DNA of 61,489 nt, taken from assembly GCA_023664455.1 (NCBI GenBank), contig JAMPFM010000010.1:1-61489 (forward strand). The letters are read 5' to 3'. The notes below the pieces were generated by a model that worked only from the letters and a program-made list of their open reading frames with translations, was not told where the DNA came from and searched no databases. A program made the translations under genes and the position numbers. Positions 42,898 to 52,386 of the stretch are shown here, one piece after another. Source of the stretch: Blautia sp. Lineage in GTDB: Bacteria; Bacillota; Clostridia; Lachnospirales; Lachnospiraceae. How positions within the stretch are numbered: the stretch's first letter is position 1; every line of letters begins with the position of its first letter.

Positions 42898-44400
42898 ATG
42901 GGAAAACGCATTTTAAGAGCTGAAAATATCGCTAAAACGATTAGGTATCTACAGAATAATGGAGTAAAACATGCTTACTATGCGGCGAAAGAGCGCATAG
43001 AAGAAGAAAGAGGAGAACAATATCTTTACGAGGAGCCAGAGCAGGAAGTCTTGGCGGCGCAGCGGGAGGGGTGGAAACAGTTTCCTTACCGTTTCAGCAT
43101 CGTCGTACCTGCCTACGAGACCCGGAAAGAATTTTTATATGAGTTAATCGATTCCATCAGAGCCCAGAGTTATGAGAGATGGGAGCTGATTATCGCCGAT
43201 GCGGGCAGCGGGACCCAGGTGGAAGATATCGTGACATGGTATCAGGAAAATAAGCAGGAAAGACGTATCCGCTATCTTCGTCTGGTGGAAAATCGGGGAA
43301 TTTCCGAAAATACCAATGTGGGAGTGGCGGAGGCGACCGGGGAATACATCGGGCTATTGGATCATGATGATGTGCTTGCGCCGGATGCTTTATACGAGAT
43401 GGCGGCGGCGATTGCCCAGGCGCAGCAGGAAGGAAAACACCCCGCGCTGATTTACTCGGATGAGGATAAAATAGAAGCAGAGCCGGAAGCTGTCAGCAGC
43501 AAATCCGCAGGAACGGAATCCGCAGGAATAAAATCTGCTGAGGGCGAATTTGTTTCAAAGCGCCGCAGTTATCACTATCTGGAACCGAACCGGAAGTATG
43601 ATTTTAACCTGGATTTACTGTTATCAAATAATTACATCTGTCATTTTATGATGATGGAAGCCGGATTATTAAAGAAACTAAAGCTTAGGCGGACATATGA
43701 CGGGGCGCAGGATTATGATTTGGCGCTGCGAACCGTCAATTACCTGCTTTCTTCGGGGAATCTGAGAAACGTAGGGGAACTTAGGGAAAAAATACTGCAT
43801 GTCCCTAAGGTGCTCTATCACTGGCGGAAACATGAAGCTTCGACGGCATCAAGCACGGCGAGCAAGGCTTACGCCTACGAGGCGGGCAAGGCGGCTTTGG
43901 AAAATTTCTGTAAGAAGAGGGGCTGGAATGTAAAGGTGTCCCATTCCCTGCACAGGGGATTTTATCAGATAGCATATCTGCCGGATTTATTTGCGGCACG
44001 CCCGGAAGTCGGAATGATTGGCGGCAGGGTATTGGATAAACAGAATAAAATAACATCTGGTATATATAATGAGAAGGGCGAGAAATTATATCAGGGGATT
44101 TATAAAGAATATAGCGGGGGCAGAACCCATCGCGCGGCGTTGGTGCAAGATTGCGCAGCCGTAGATATCCGCTGTCTGAGACTCCGGCAGGAATTACAAC
44201 CGCTATTTAAAGAAATAACAGGCGTTACATACCGCGAGACGACGCCCCTTGGCATCGCCGATGTATCCGGGATATCCTGCGATGAAGCGGGATATCGGAA
44301 GTTGAGTATGGCGCTTGGCAAGGCGGTTGCACAAGAAGGTTATCTGATAGTCTGGGATCCTGGAATTACCGTAAAAGCAGTAAAAATGTCAAATAATTAA
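42898..44400 (+). CDS. GT2 family glycosyltransferase
   Basis: 500 residues. After a helical start (about 1-60) the GT2 domain begins FSIVVPAYETRKEF, with ENRGISENTNVGVAEATGEY and the metal site LLDHDD at about 153-158, and YSDEDK further on. A short Ser/Ala/Glu insertion (SSKSAGTESAGIKSAEGE, from a near-repeat) lies within the domain. The C-terminal 130 residues (VGMIGGRVLDKQNK, HRAALVQDCAAVDIRCL) look like a degraded second GT2 domain. It is close in type to the first domain of the gene at 38989. Donor and linkage are unknown. Confidence 0.87.
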   Translation: MGKRILRAENIAKTIRYLQNNGVKHAYYAAKERIEEERGEQYLYEEPEQEVLAAQREGWKQFPYRFSIVVPAYETRKEFLYELIDSIRAQSYERWELIIADAGSGTQVEDIVTWYQENKQERRIRYLRLVENRGISENTNVGVAEATGEYIGLLDHDDVLAPDALYEMAAAIAQAQQEGKHPALIYSDEDKIEAEPEAVSSKSAGTESAGIKSAEGEFVSKRRSYHYLEPNRKYDFNLDLLLSNNYICHFMMMEAGLLKKLKLRRTYDGAQDYDLALRTVNYLLSSGNLRNVGELREKILHVPKVLYHWRKHEASTASSTASKAYAYEAGKAALENFCKKRGWNVKVSHSLHRGFYQIAYLPDLFAARPEVGMIGGRVLDKQNKITSGIYNEKGEKLYQGIYKEYSGGRTHRAALVQDCAAVDIRCLRLRQELQPLFKEITGVTYRETTPLGIADVSGISCDEAGYRKLSMALGKAVAQEGYLIVWDPGITVKAVKMSNN

Positions 44401-44415
44401 ATGGAGATTTAACAA

Positions 44416-45369
44416 ATGAAGTCTACAATCATCATACCGACTTTAAATGGCATGTGTTATTTAGAAAACTGCCTGCATTCCCTCAAAAAAGAGCGGGCGC
44501 ATATCATCGTAGTGGACAACGGCTCCACGGATGGCAGTTATGAGATGGTGTGTGAGAAGTTTCCGCAGGTAGAGGTGATTCGTTTTTCGGAAAATACGGG
44601 ATTTTGCAAGGCGGTGAATGCAGGGATCCGGGCGTCTTCCACCAAGTACGTTATTTTTCTAAACAATGATACCGTGGTCTGTCCGGGCTTTGTCAGGGAA
44701 CTGGAAGCTGTTATGGAAAGGGATGAGCGTATTTTTTCCGGCTCTGCGAAGATGCTTTCCATGTGGGAAAAAGAGAAAATCGACGACGCCGGGGATTTAT
44801 ATTGCGCCCTCGGCTGGGCATATGCCATCGGCAAAGGCAGGCCGGAAACCGCTTACCGAAAAAGCCGTTTTGTGTTTGCTTCCTGCGGCGGCGCCGCTAT
44901 TTACCGGGCAGGTATCTTGGCGCAAATCGGGCTGTTAGATGAAAATCATTTCGCCTATCTGGAAGATATCGACTTAGGATACCGGGCGCAGATTTATGGT
45001 TTTCGCAATGTGTTCGTGCCAAGAGCCCGCGTATACCATGCCGGAAGCGCTTCTTCCGGTTCGCGTTACAATCCGTTTAAAGTGCGGCTTTCCGCACAGA
45101 ATAGTCTGTATCTGGTTTATAAAAATATGCCCCTTTGCCAGATACTCTTAAATGCGCCGTTATTGCTTGCAGGAATTGTCATCAAAGCCCTGTTTTTCCT
45201 GAAAAAGGGATTGGCCGGCGACTATTTACGGGGTATCGTCAAGGGCGTCAGGCTCTGCGCTTCCCCGGAAGGCAGGGCGCATAAAGTCCCCTATGTCCGG
45301 GCGCATTTCGCAGATTATTGCCGGATACAATTACAGCTCTGGGCGAACGTCCTGCGGCTATTTCTATAA
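44416..45369 (+). CDS. GT2 glycosyltransferase, WbbL-like (rhamnosyltransferase type)
   Basis: 317 residues. STIIIPTLNGMCYLENC opens the fold; VVDNGSTDGSYE, FSENTGFCKAVNAGIR, FLNNDT (metal site, about 81-86), and LLDENHFAYLEDIDLGYRAQ are classic for WbbL-type enzymes that add rhamnose to lipid-linked acceptors. The C-terminus has a hydrophobic stretch (ILLNAPLLLAGIVIKALFFL) that may bind the membrane. It starts 15 nt after the previous gene and is the last gene of the row from 25036. Confidence 0.88.
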   Translation: MKSTIIIPTLNGMCYLENCLHSLKKERAHIIVVDNGSTDGSYEMVCEKFPQVEVIRFSENTGFCKAVNAGIRASSTKYVIFLNNDTVVCPGFVRELEAVMERDERIFSGSAKMLSMWEKEKIDDAGDLYCALGWAYAIGKGRPETAYRKSRFVFASCGGAAIYRAGILAQIGLLDENHFAYLEDIDLGYRAQIYGFRNVFVPRARVYHAGSASSGSRYNPFKVRLSAQNSLYLVYKNMPLCQILLNAPLLLAGIVIKALFFLKKGLAGDYLRGIVKGVRLCASPEGRAHKVPYVRAHFADYCRIQLQLWANVLRLFL

Positions 45370-45432
45370 CTATTTCTATAATAGGAAATTGCTCGACGAT
45401 GCGGAAGAATGCGCAGCCTTTTTCCCACACCA

Positions 45433-45460
45433 AGCTGTGCCAAAAGAGCTGTGCCAAAAG
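45433..45460. repeat. 14-bp perfect tandem repeat upstream of a promoter
   Basis: AGCTGTGCCAAAAG occurs twice in direct succession (45433-45446 and 45447-45460) and ends 12 nt before the -35 box at 45473. The position suits an activator or repressor site, but it may be a neutral duplication. Confidence 0.65.
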
Positions 45461-45472
45461 ATAACACTTGTC

Positions 45473-45502
45473 TTGACAATTAATTCCATCCTATTGTACT
45501 AT
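45473..45502 (+). promoter_or_regulatory. Sigma-A promoter for the polyprenyl-phosphate sugar transferase
   Basis: Consensus TTGACA (45473-45478), an 18-nt spacer and TACTAT (45497-45502), about 90 nt before the ATG at 45592. No terminator was seen in front of it, so read-through from upstream is also possible. Confidence 0.7.
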
Positions 45503-45591
45503 TACAATCAATAAGGTATCGGGCAGAATCGTAAACAATAGCAGGCAGTGAACCGGTCAGAATAGAAGCGCCGGATAGCGAGGCATAGTCT

Positions 45592-47001
45592 ATGATAAAA
45601 GATAACCAGAAATATTTTAATAGATTGCATGTTTTAATAGACGCGGCTGTCGTGGCTATTTCTTATGTGCTTGCGTGGTATTTGAAATTCGACAGCCCTT
45701 TTACCGATATTCCCCCCAATGTGGGGGTTCTGACCATGCAGACGTATTTTGAGCTGCTCTATTTTATCGTTCCAGGCTATGTGATTCTATACTATTATTT
45801 CAACCTCTATACGCCTAAACGCGCAACCGTCCATAAATATGAGATTTTTAATATTTTCCAGGCAAATACTGTGGGCATCATCCTGCTGATGGCGGGCTGG
45901 TACATTATTAAACAGAACGACTTTTCCCGTACCATGATGGGATTATTCTACATCATCAATATTATTTTTACGACGATAAGCCGCTCGCTGATTCGTACCC
46001 TGCTCCAATATTTCCGGCGCAAAGGCTATAATCTGAAATATATCCTGTTAGTCGGTTATTCGAGGGCGGCGGAGGAATATATTACAAGAATCAATGCCAA
46101 TCCCCAGTGGGGCTATGTGGTACGCGGCATTCTGGATGATTCCGTGCCCAGGGGGACGGTATATAAAGGCGTAAAAGTCGTGGGTTCCATCGGCAACCTG
46201 CTTTATATCCTGCCCGAAAATAAGCTGGATGAGATTGCGATTACCCTGTCTTTGAATGATTATGACCGGCTGGAATATATTGTCGATATGTGTGAAAAAT
46301 CGGGTGTGCATACGAAATTTATTCCCGATTATAACAGTCTGTTCCCAAGCAGGCCCTATACCGAGGATTTGATGGGGCTTGCCGTCGTCAATATCCGCTA
46401 TGTGCCTTTGACCAATACACTGAACTGGGTGACGAAACGCGCCGTGGATATCGTCGTCTCGCTGGTGGGATTAGTGGTTTTTTCCCCGATTATGATTATT
46501 TCCGCCATTGCGATTAAATGCAGCAGCAAAGGTCCCGTCATTTTCAAACAGGAGCGTATCGGTCTGCATAACAAGCCTTTTGAAATGTATAAATTCCGCA
46601 CGATGGAAGTACAGAAGCCGGGAACGGAGAAAAAAGGCTGGACCGTAAAAGACGACCCCCGCGTGACCAGGGTAGGCAAGCTGCTGCGCAAAACAAGCAT
46701 GGACGAGCTTCCCCAGCTTTTTAATATTTTAAAAGGCGATATGAGCGTGGTTGGTCCCAGACCCGAAAGACCGCAGTTTGTAGAGAAATTTAAGGAAGAA
46801 ATCCCAAGATATATGGTCAAACACCAGGTAAGGCCAGGTCTGACCGGCTGGGCGCAGATTAACGGATACCGGGGCGATACTTCGATTAAACGCCGGATTG
46901 AGCATGATATTTTTTATATTGAAAACTGGACCCTGTCCTTTGATATCAAGATTATGTTTTTGACGATATTTAAAGGTTTTATAAATAAAAACGCTTATTA
47001 A
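45592..47001 (+). CDS. Undecaprenyl-phosphate sugar phosphotransferase (WbaP/WcaJ family)
   Basis: 469 residues. About five helices in the first 130 residues, a nucleotide-binding-like middle domain (LLVGYSRAAEEYI, YVVRGILDDSVPRG), then the catalytic domain from about 280: KRAVDIVVSLVGLVVFSP (re-entrant helix), KQERIGLHNKPFEMYKFRTM, KTSMDELPQLFNILKGDMS, VGPRPE and VRPGLTGWAQINGYRG. It transfers a sugar-1-phosphate to undecaprenyl phosphate, starting chain assembly for the exporter and glycosyltransferases upstream. GAGG lies about 9 nt upstream. The middle domain makes it the long, WcaJ-type form. Confidence 0.93.
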   Translation: MIKDNQKYFNRLHVLIDAAVVAISYVLAWYLKFDSPFTDIPPNVGVLTMQTYFELLYFIVPGYVILYYYFNLYTPKRATVHKYEIFNIFQANTVGIILLMAGWYIIKQNDFSRTMMGLFYIINIIFTTISRSLIRTLLQYFRRKGYNLKYILLVGYSRAAEEYITRINANPQWGYVVRGILDDSVPRGTVYKGVKVVGSIGNLLYILPENKLDEIAITLSLNDYDRLEYIVDMCEKSGVHTKFIPDYNSLFPSRPYTEDLMGLAVVNIRYVPLTNTLNWVTKRAVDIVVSLVGLVVFSPIMIISAIAIKCSSKGPVIFKQERIGLHNKPFEMYKFRTMEVQKPGTEKKGWTVKDDPRVTRVGKLLRKTSMDELPQLFNILKGDMSVVGPRPERPQFVEKFKEEIPRYMVKHQVRPGLTGWAQINGYRGDTSIKRRIEHDIFYIENWTLSFDIKIMFLTIFKGFINKNAY

Positions 47002-47114
47002 AGTCATACTACTAAAGATGGTGAAAAGAGCAATTTTCTTGTTTCATTTTCCGCACAAAATCTTAAAATTTGATAAAGAATGAAAAAAGAGTTGTGAAAT
47101 ATGCCGCAATAAGG

Positions 47115-47142
47115 TTGCAATTATTACAAGATGTAGTATAAT
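47115..47142 (+). promoter_or_regulatory. Sigma-A promoter for the LCP gene
   Basis: TTGCAA (47115-47120), a 16-nt spacer and a perfect TATAAT (47137-47142), 66 nt before the ATG at 47209. Confidence 0.7.
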
Positions 47143-47208
47143 TTTAAAGGGTAATTGCCTTATTTAGTTATGGCAGAGTTCAAAACAGAAATCAAGGGAG
47201 TACGGGAT

Positions 47209-48384
47209 ATGACAAAGAATAATAGAGATGCATATGATGAAGAAGAAAGAAGACCCGCCAGAAAATCTTCAGGGGGAACATCTTCTGGCGGTAAGTCTAC
47301 GGGGAAAAAGAAGCCTTCCGGCAAGAAGATGAGTAAGAAACAGCAGGCGAAAAAGAAGAGAATGCGCATCATCCTCTTTATTTTAGAAATTTTTGTGCTG
47401 CTGCTGATGGTAGTTGTTTTATGGGCAGTCCTGAAAGGGGAAAAAGCGGGGCATGTAGAGGTCAATGAGGAAAAAATCGTCATCAACGATACCGTTAAAG
47501 AGGCGGAAGAGACGACGATGAAAGGGTATCGCAATATTGCGCTCTTCGGTGTGGACTCTACGACCGGCGCATTGTCGAAGAATACGAGAAGCGATAGTAT
47601 CATGATTGCTTCCATCAATCAGGACACCGGGGAATGCAAGTTAGTGTCCGTATACCGCGATACTTATCTGAACCTGAGTAACGATACCTACAATAAATGT
47701 AACGCAGCCTATGCCAAAGGCGGACCGGAGATGGCAATCAATATGCTGAATAAAAATCTGGATATGAATATCACGGATTTTGTGACAGTGGGCTTTGCCG
47801 GATTATCCGATACGATTGATGCGTTGGGAGGCGTCTATATTGATGTGACGGAAGGGGAAATTCTGCATCTTAACAACTATCAGTTGTGTATGGCGGAAGA
47901 TCTGAAACGTTCTTATAATCCGGTAACATCGGCGGGGAATCAGCTTTTAGACGGACTCCAGGCAACCGGTTACTGTCGTGTGCGTTATGGCGGCGGCGAT
48001 GATTTCAGGCGTGCAGAGCGTCAGAGAACCGTACTTAGCGCAATCGCGGATCAGGCCAAAAAAGCTTCGCCCACAGCGTTATCACAGGCGGCAAGCGATG
48101 TATTTGGTGAAGTTTATACGTCGCTGGATTTGGCGGAAATTCTGGAATTGTTAAAAGACGTCACGAGCTACAGCATTACGGAAACCGCAGGATTCCCACG
48201 GGAAGAGAACCGGACGACCGGGACAATGGGCTCAAAAGGCTCCTGCGTCATCCCGACGGATTTGAGTGAAAATGTCAAGTGGCTGCATCAGTTCTTATTT
48301 GATGATTATAATTATACGCCGTCTGAGATGGTAGAAGAGTGCAGCAGACAGATTGAAGCGGATAGAAATACTTATTTGAAATAA
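47209..48384 (+). CDS. LytR-CpsA-Psr (LCP) family wall polymer ligase
   Basis: 391 residues. A basic cytoplasmic N-terminus (Lys/Ser/Gly-rich, about 1-50), one helix (about 53-76), then the LCP domain from about 104: NIALFGVDSTTG, NTRSDSIMIASIN, KLVSVYRDTYL and GLQATGYCRVRYGGGDDFRRAERQ. The conserved Arg and Asp residues that bind the polyprenyl pyrophosphate are present. LCP enzymes move finished polymers from undecaprenyl pyrophosphate to peptidoglycan, the last step for the locus described here. ATG 47209 has GGGAG 8 nt upstream; an ATG 18 codons earlier has none. Confidence 0.92.
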   Translation: MTKNNRDAYDEEERRPARKSSGGTSSGGKSTGKKKPSGKKMSKKQQAKKKRMRIILFILEIFVLLLMVVVLWAVLKGEKAGHVEVNEEKIVINDTVKEAEETTMKGYRNIALFGVDSTTGALSKNTRSDSIMIASINQDTGECKLVSVYRDTYLNLSNDTYNKCNAAYAKGGPEMAINMLNKNLDMNITDFVTVGFAGLSDTIDALGGVYIDVTEGEILHLNNYQLCMAEDLKRSYNPVTSAGNQLLDGLQATGYCRVRYGGGDDFRRAERQRTVLSAIADQAKKASPTALSQAASDVFGEVYTSLDLAEILELLKDVTSYSITETAGFPREENRTTGTMGSKGSCVIPTDLSENVKWLHQFLFDDYNYTPSEMVEECSRQIEADRNTYLK

Positions 48385-48417
48385 AAAGAGAAACAAAAAT
48401 AGAAAGAAAAGCAAAGG

Positions 48418-48440
48418 GGACCGGTCTTTCTGGTCCTTTC
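48418..48440 (+). terminator. Weak terminator-like hairpin after the LCP gene
   Basis: GGACC pairs with GGTCC around a 9-nt loop, followed by TTTC. The stem is short and it lies 26 nt before the next GTG, so attenuation is as likely as full termination. Confidence 0.4.
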
Positions 48441-48465
48441 ATGCTATTTTCAGGGGGATAAATGG

Positions 48466-49491
48466 GTGAAAAAGGTGGATGTCATCATCCCGACTTATAA
48501 GCCGGATAAGAAATTTTTACAATTAATAGAGAAGCTGGAGCATCAGACAGTCCCGATCCAGAAGATTATTATCATGAATACGGAGCAGAAATATTTTGAC
48601 CGTCTGATTTATGGGACTTCTTTTTCCGAAAAATATAAGAACATTTTAGTAAAGCATCTGTCCAAACGTGAGTTTGACCACGGACGCACTAGAAACAAGG
48701 CCGTCGGCTATTCGGAGGCGGAAGTTTTTATCATGATGACACAGGACGCCGTGCCCGCGGATGAGTATATGGTAGAAGAGCTGCTAGAGGGCTTAAAACC
48801 GGAACAGGCGGCGGTTTCCTACGGTAGACAGCTGGCGGACGATACGGTTACGGAAGCCGAGCGGTTTACGAGAAATTTTAATTATCCTGATGCAAAAATG
48901 TTAAAAACCAGACAGGACATTCCGCAGATGGGGGTTAAGACCTTTTTCTGCTCCAATGTCTGCGCCGCGTATAAACGGGATATTTTTGATTCATTGGGCG
49001 GATTCATCAAACATACTATATTTAATGAGGATATGATTTATGCGGCAAATGCGGTGAATGCCGGTTATGCAGTCGCTTATCAGCCGGGCGCGAAAGTGTA
49101 CCACGCCCACAATTACGGCAACCGCGAGCAGTTTTGCAGAAATTTTGATTTGGGCGTTTCCCAGGCGGATCATCCAGAGATTTTTGCCGGGATAGCTTCC
49201 GAATCGGAGGGAATCAGGCTTGTCCGTATGACGATTGCCCATTTGAGCGCGCAGAAGAAAAAAAGGCAGATTCCGGGCGTGATTATAAACAGCGGTTTCA
49301 AATATATGGGCTATCTGGCAGGAAAACATTATAAGAAACTGCCTAAGAGACTTGTAGTAAAATGCTCTTCCAACAAGGAATACTGGGAGCGCGATTATCT
49401 GATTACGGCGGGCAGTAAAATAGACCCGACGAAAGGATACGGCAGGTCGGAGGAAGAGATGAATCGTAGAAAGAGCATGAAGGCGCTGTAA
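48466..49491 (+). CDS. GT2 family glycosyltransferase (rhamnosyltransferase-like)
   Basis: 341 residues, GTG start with GGGGG about 9 nt upstream. KVDVIIPTYKPDKKFLQL begins the fold. HLSKREFDHGRTRNKAVGYS and FIMMTQDAVPAD (acidic metal region) are the pattern seen in GT2 enzymes annotated as rhamnosyltransferases. The C-terminal region is basic and amphipathic (KYMGYLAGKHYKKLPKR). It lies outside the main operon but adjoins the LCP gene, so it probably works on the same polymer. Confidence 0.82.
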   Translation: MKKVDVIIPTYKPDKKFLQLIEKLEHQTVPIQKIIIMNTEQKYFDRLIYGTSFSEKYKNILVKHLSKREFDHGRTRNKAVGYSEAEVFIMMTQDAVPADEYMVEELLEGLKPEQAAVSYGRQLADDTVTEAERFTRNFNYPDAKMLKTRQDIPQMGVKTFFCSNVCAAYKRDIFDSLGGFIKHTIFNEDMIYAANAVNAGYAVAYQPGAKVYHAHNYGNREQFCRNFDLGVSQADHPEIFAGIASESEGIRLVRMTIAHLSAQKKKRQIPGVIINSGFKYMGYLAGKHYKKLPKRLVVKCSSNKEYWERDYLITAGSKIDPTKGYGRSEEEMNRRKSMKAL

Positions 49492-49545
49492 TTTCATGTT
49501 ACCTTGCAAACCGGGCAGAACCAGGAAAGGAAAAGGATAAGAAAA

Positions 49546-51372
49546 ATGTGTGGAATCGTAGGATATATCGGAACGAAACAGGCGGCGCCAATTATTTTGG
49601 AAGGATTGTCCAAACTGGAATACAGGGGATATGACTCTGCGGGGATGGCAGTCTTTGACGGGGAAAAGATTCATATCCAGAAATCGGCGGGACGGTTGAA
49701 AATTCTGGAAAATCTGACTCACGATGGCGAAACGATGCCCGGATTTTCCGGTATCGGACATACGAGATGGGCCACCCACGGAGCGCCCAACGATACCAAC
49801 GCTCATCCCCATTTTAATACGGCGGAAACGATTGCGGTCGTGCATAACGGCATTATCGAGAATTATATGCAGCTTCGTAAGAAAATGACGGACAGGGGCT
49901 ATCAGTTTGTCTCGGATACGGATACAGAAGTGCTGGCGCATATGCTGGACTATTATTATAAAGGCAATCCGCTGGAAGCGGTTTCTAAAGTGCTGCACAG
50001 GGTAGAAGGCTCTTATGCGCTGGGCATCGTCTTCGCCGACTGCCCAGGACAGATTTTTGCAGCAAGAAAAGACAGTCCTTTGATTGTAGGACAGAACCAG
50101 GACGGCTGTTTTATCGCTTCTGATGTGCCGGCGATTTTGAAATATACGAGGAAAGTATACTATGTGGATAATCAGGAAGTAGTAAGGCTGCGTCCCGACC
50201 ACATGCATTTCTATACGGTGGATGAAGAAGAGCTTGCCAAAGAGCCAAGCGTTATCGATTGGGATGAAAACGCCGCAGAAAAAGCGGGCTATGAACACTT
50301 CATGCTGAAAGAAATGTACGAACAGCCCAAAACGGTTTCCGATACATTGACTCCACGGGTCAAAAAAGGCGATATCGTGATTGATGAGCTGAATATGACG
50401 GATGACGAGCTCAGGGCAGTCAGTAAAATTCATATCGTAGCCTGCGGTTCCGCCTACCATGCGGGGATGACCGGTAAATATGTGCTGGAAGGCCTTGCAA
50501 GGATTCCGGTGGAAGTGGACTTAGCTTCCGAGTTCCGCTATCGCGACCCGATTCTGGAAGAGGGCGCTATGGTGATTGTCATCAGCCAGTCCGGGGAAAC
50601 CGCCGATACGTTAGCGGCTCTCCGGGAAGCGAAAAACAGAGGCTTCAAAGTGCTGGGCATCGTCAATGTGGTAGGCAGCTCCATCGCCAGGGAAGCGGAT
50701 AATGTCATGTATACCTGGGCGGGACCGGAAATCGCGGTGGCGACCACCAAGGCGTACAGCGCACAGTTGATTGCTTTATACCTTCTGGCAATGAAGCTTG
50801 GGAAAGTGCGGGGAAAAATAAAAGAAAAGCAGTTTGCTTCCCTGCTGGAAGATTTGAAATGTCTGCCAGACCAGATAGAGCTATTACTCAATAACAAATT
50901 GAAAATCCAGAAATTTGCCAATCGCTATATCGGCGCGAAAGACGTCTTTTTCATCGGACGCGGAATCGATTATGCGATATCGCTGGAAGGCTCTTTGAAG
51001 TTGAAGGAAATCTCTTACATTCATTCCGAGGCTTATGCTGCCGGTGAATTAAAGCACGGCACGATTTCCCTGATTGAAGACGGCACCCTGGTGGCGGCGG
51101 TATCCACCCAGCCGGATTTGTATGCGAAGACGATAAGCAATATGGTGGAAGTGAAAGCAAGGGGCGCATTCGTGCTGGCAGTCACTTGTGAGGCCAATAA
51201 GGAAATCGAGAAAGTATCCGACTACGTTATCTATATCCCGGAAACGAACCCCTATTTCGCCAATTCGCTGGCAATTATTCCGCTGCAGCTCTTCGGCTAT
51301 TATGTGGCGGTAGGCAAAGGCTGCGACGTGGATAAACCGAGGAATCTGGCGAAATCGGTAACGGTGGAGTAA
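49546..51372 (+). CDS. glmS: Glutamine-fructose-6-phosphate aminotransferase (isomerizing)
   Basis: 608 residues starting MCGIVGYIG, so Cys2 is the glutaminase nucleophile after Met removal. The class II amidotransferase part (YRGYDSAGM, GHTRWATHG, HNGIIEN) is followed by two SIS domains (CGSAYHAGM and SQSGETADTL; GRGIDYAISLEGSLKLKE) and the C-terminal KSVTVE. It makes glucosamine-6-phosphate for peptidoglycan and wall glycans. The true start is at 49546, 14 codons inside the longer frame. Only 54 nt separate it from the upstream gene, so no glmS ribozyme of normal size fits there. Confidence 0.96.
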   Translation: MCGIVGYIGTKQAAPIILEGLSKLEYRGYDSAGMAVFDGEKIHIQKSAGRLKILENLTHDGETMPGFSGIGHTRWATHGAPNDTNAHPHFNTAETIAVVHNGIIENYMQLRKKMTDRGYQFVSDTDTEVLAHMLDYYYKGNPLEAVSKVLHRVEGSYALGIVFADCPGQIFAARKDSPLIVGQNQDGCFIASDVPAILKYTRKVYYVDNQEVVRLRPDHMHFYTVDEEELAKEPSVIDWDENAAEKAGYEHFMLKEMYEQPKTVSDTLTPRVKKGDIVIDELNMTDDELRAVSKIHIVACGSAYHAGMTGKYVLEGLARIPVEVDLASEFRYRDPILEEGAMVIVISQSGETADTLAALREAKNRGFKVLGIVNVVGSSIAREADNVMYTWAGPEIAVATTKAYSAQLIALYLLAMKLGKVRGKIKEKQFASLLEDLKCLPDQIELLLNNKLKIQKFANRYIGAKDVFFIGRGIDYAISLEGSLKLKEISYIHSEAYAAGELKHGTISLIEDGTLVAAVSTQPDLYAKTISNMVEVKARGAFVLAVTCEANKEIEKVSDYVIYIPETNPYFANSLAIIPLQLFGYYVAVGKGCDVDKPRNLAKSVTVE

Positions 51373-51392
51373 TGTGGGAAAGCGGGGAGTCT

Positions 51393-52274
51393 ATGAAACC
51401 TTTTTTAAAATGGGCAGGTGGTAAAGGGCAGCTTATCTAGGAAATTGCATGTTATTATCCATTTGAAGATAAGAAGATTACAAAGTATGCAGAGCCATTT
51501 GTGGGTGGTGGTGCGGTTTTATTTCATATTCTTGATAGATATGATTTGGAAGAGGTTTATATCAGTGATATAAATGCGGAGCTTATCAATACATATTGCA
51601 TTATTCGTGACAATGTAGAGGAACTGATTCATTTCCTTTCAAGGTATCAGAAAGAATATATACCTTTTGAAAAGGAAGAACGAAAAAAATATTATATGGC
51701 GAAACGAATGCGTTTTAATGATTTAAAAGCCAATGATGATGAAACTATCAATATTGAAAAAGCGGCGCTTATGATTTTTCTTAATAAGACTTGCTTTAAT
51801 GGTCTTTACCGCGTGAATAGAGTGGGATTGTTTAATGTTCCGATGGGCTCATACAAAAATCCTATGATTTGTGATGAAAACAATCTTAGGACAGTATCAA
51901 AAGCATTACAGAAAGTTACGATTGTTTGTAAAGATTACAGAGAAGCTGCAGACTTTATTGATGAAAATACATTTGCTTATTTTGATCCACCCTACAGACC
52001 CATTACGGATACGGCAAATTTTACAGCCTATACGGAAGGTCTGTTTAATGATGAAGAGCAAATGAAATTGGCAGAGTTTGTTGATAATATGGATAAAAAA
52101 GGGGCTAAAATTGTAGTCAGCAATTCCGATCCCAAAAATGCAAACGCAAAAGATGATTTTTTTGATGATATCTATTCTGCATATAAGATTAAGCGAGTGG
52201 AAGCTGCCCGCATGATTAATTGTAACAGTGAGGCAAGAGGCAAAATTAAGGAACTGCTTATATCGAACTTTTAG
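51393..52274 (+). pseudogene. dam: Dam-type DNA adenine methylase interrupted by an amber stop
   Basis: A start at 51393 (GGGGAG upstream) gives MKPFLKWAGGKGQLI, the SAM-binding motif I of D12-class methylases. A TAG stop follows at 51438-51440, then the same frame continues without a break (EIACYYPFEDKK, AEPFVGGGAV) to 52274. The catalytic FDPPYRP motif is intact at about residue 197. Most relatives carry Glu or Gln at the stop position, so one base change would explain it. A restart downstream of the stop would lack motif I and could not bind SAM. The region is more AT-rich than its neighbours, suggesting transfer. No matching restriction enzyme is nearby. Confidence 0.78.
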
Positions 52275-52386
52275 GAGAATTAAAAAAACACACAAAGTAA
52301 AAATTTTTATCACAGTTTATACACATTTTATCAGTATACTAACTTTATTCACAGCGAAGGAAACTGGTAAGAAAGGAGTCTTTAAT

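Noticed and set aside
48991-50460. 489-codon minus-strand frame across the end of a GT2 gene and the start of glmS
   Set aside because: Both underlying plus-strand genes are clear families with proper starts. The antisense product has no recognisable domain.
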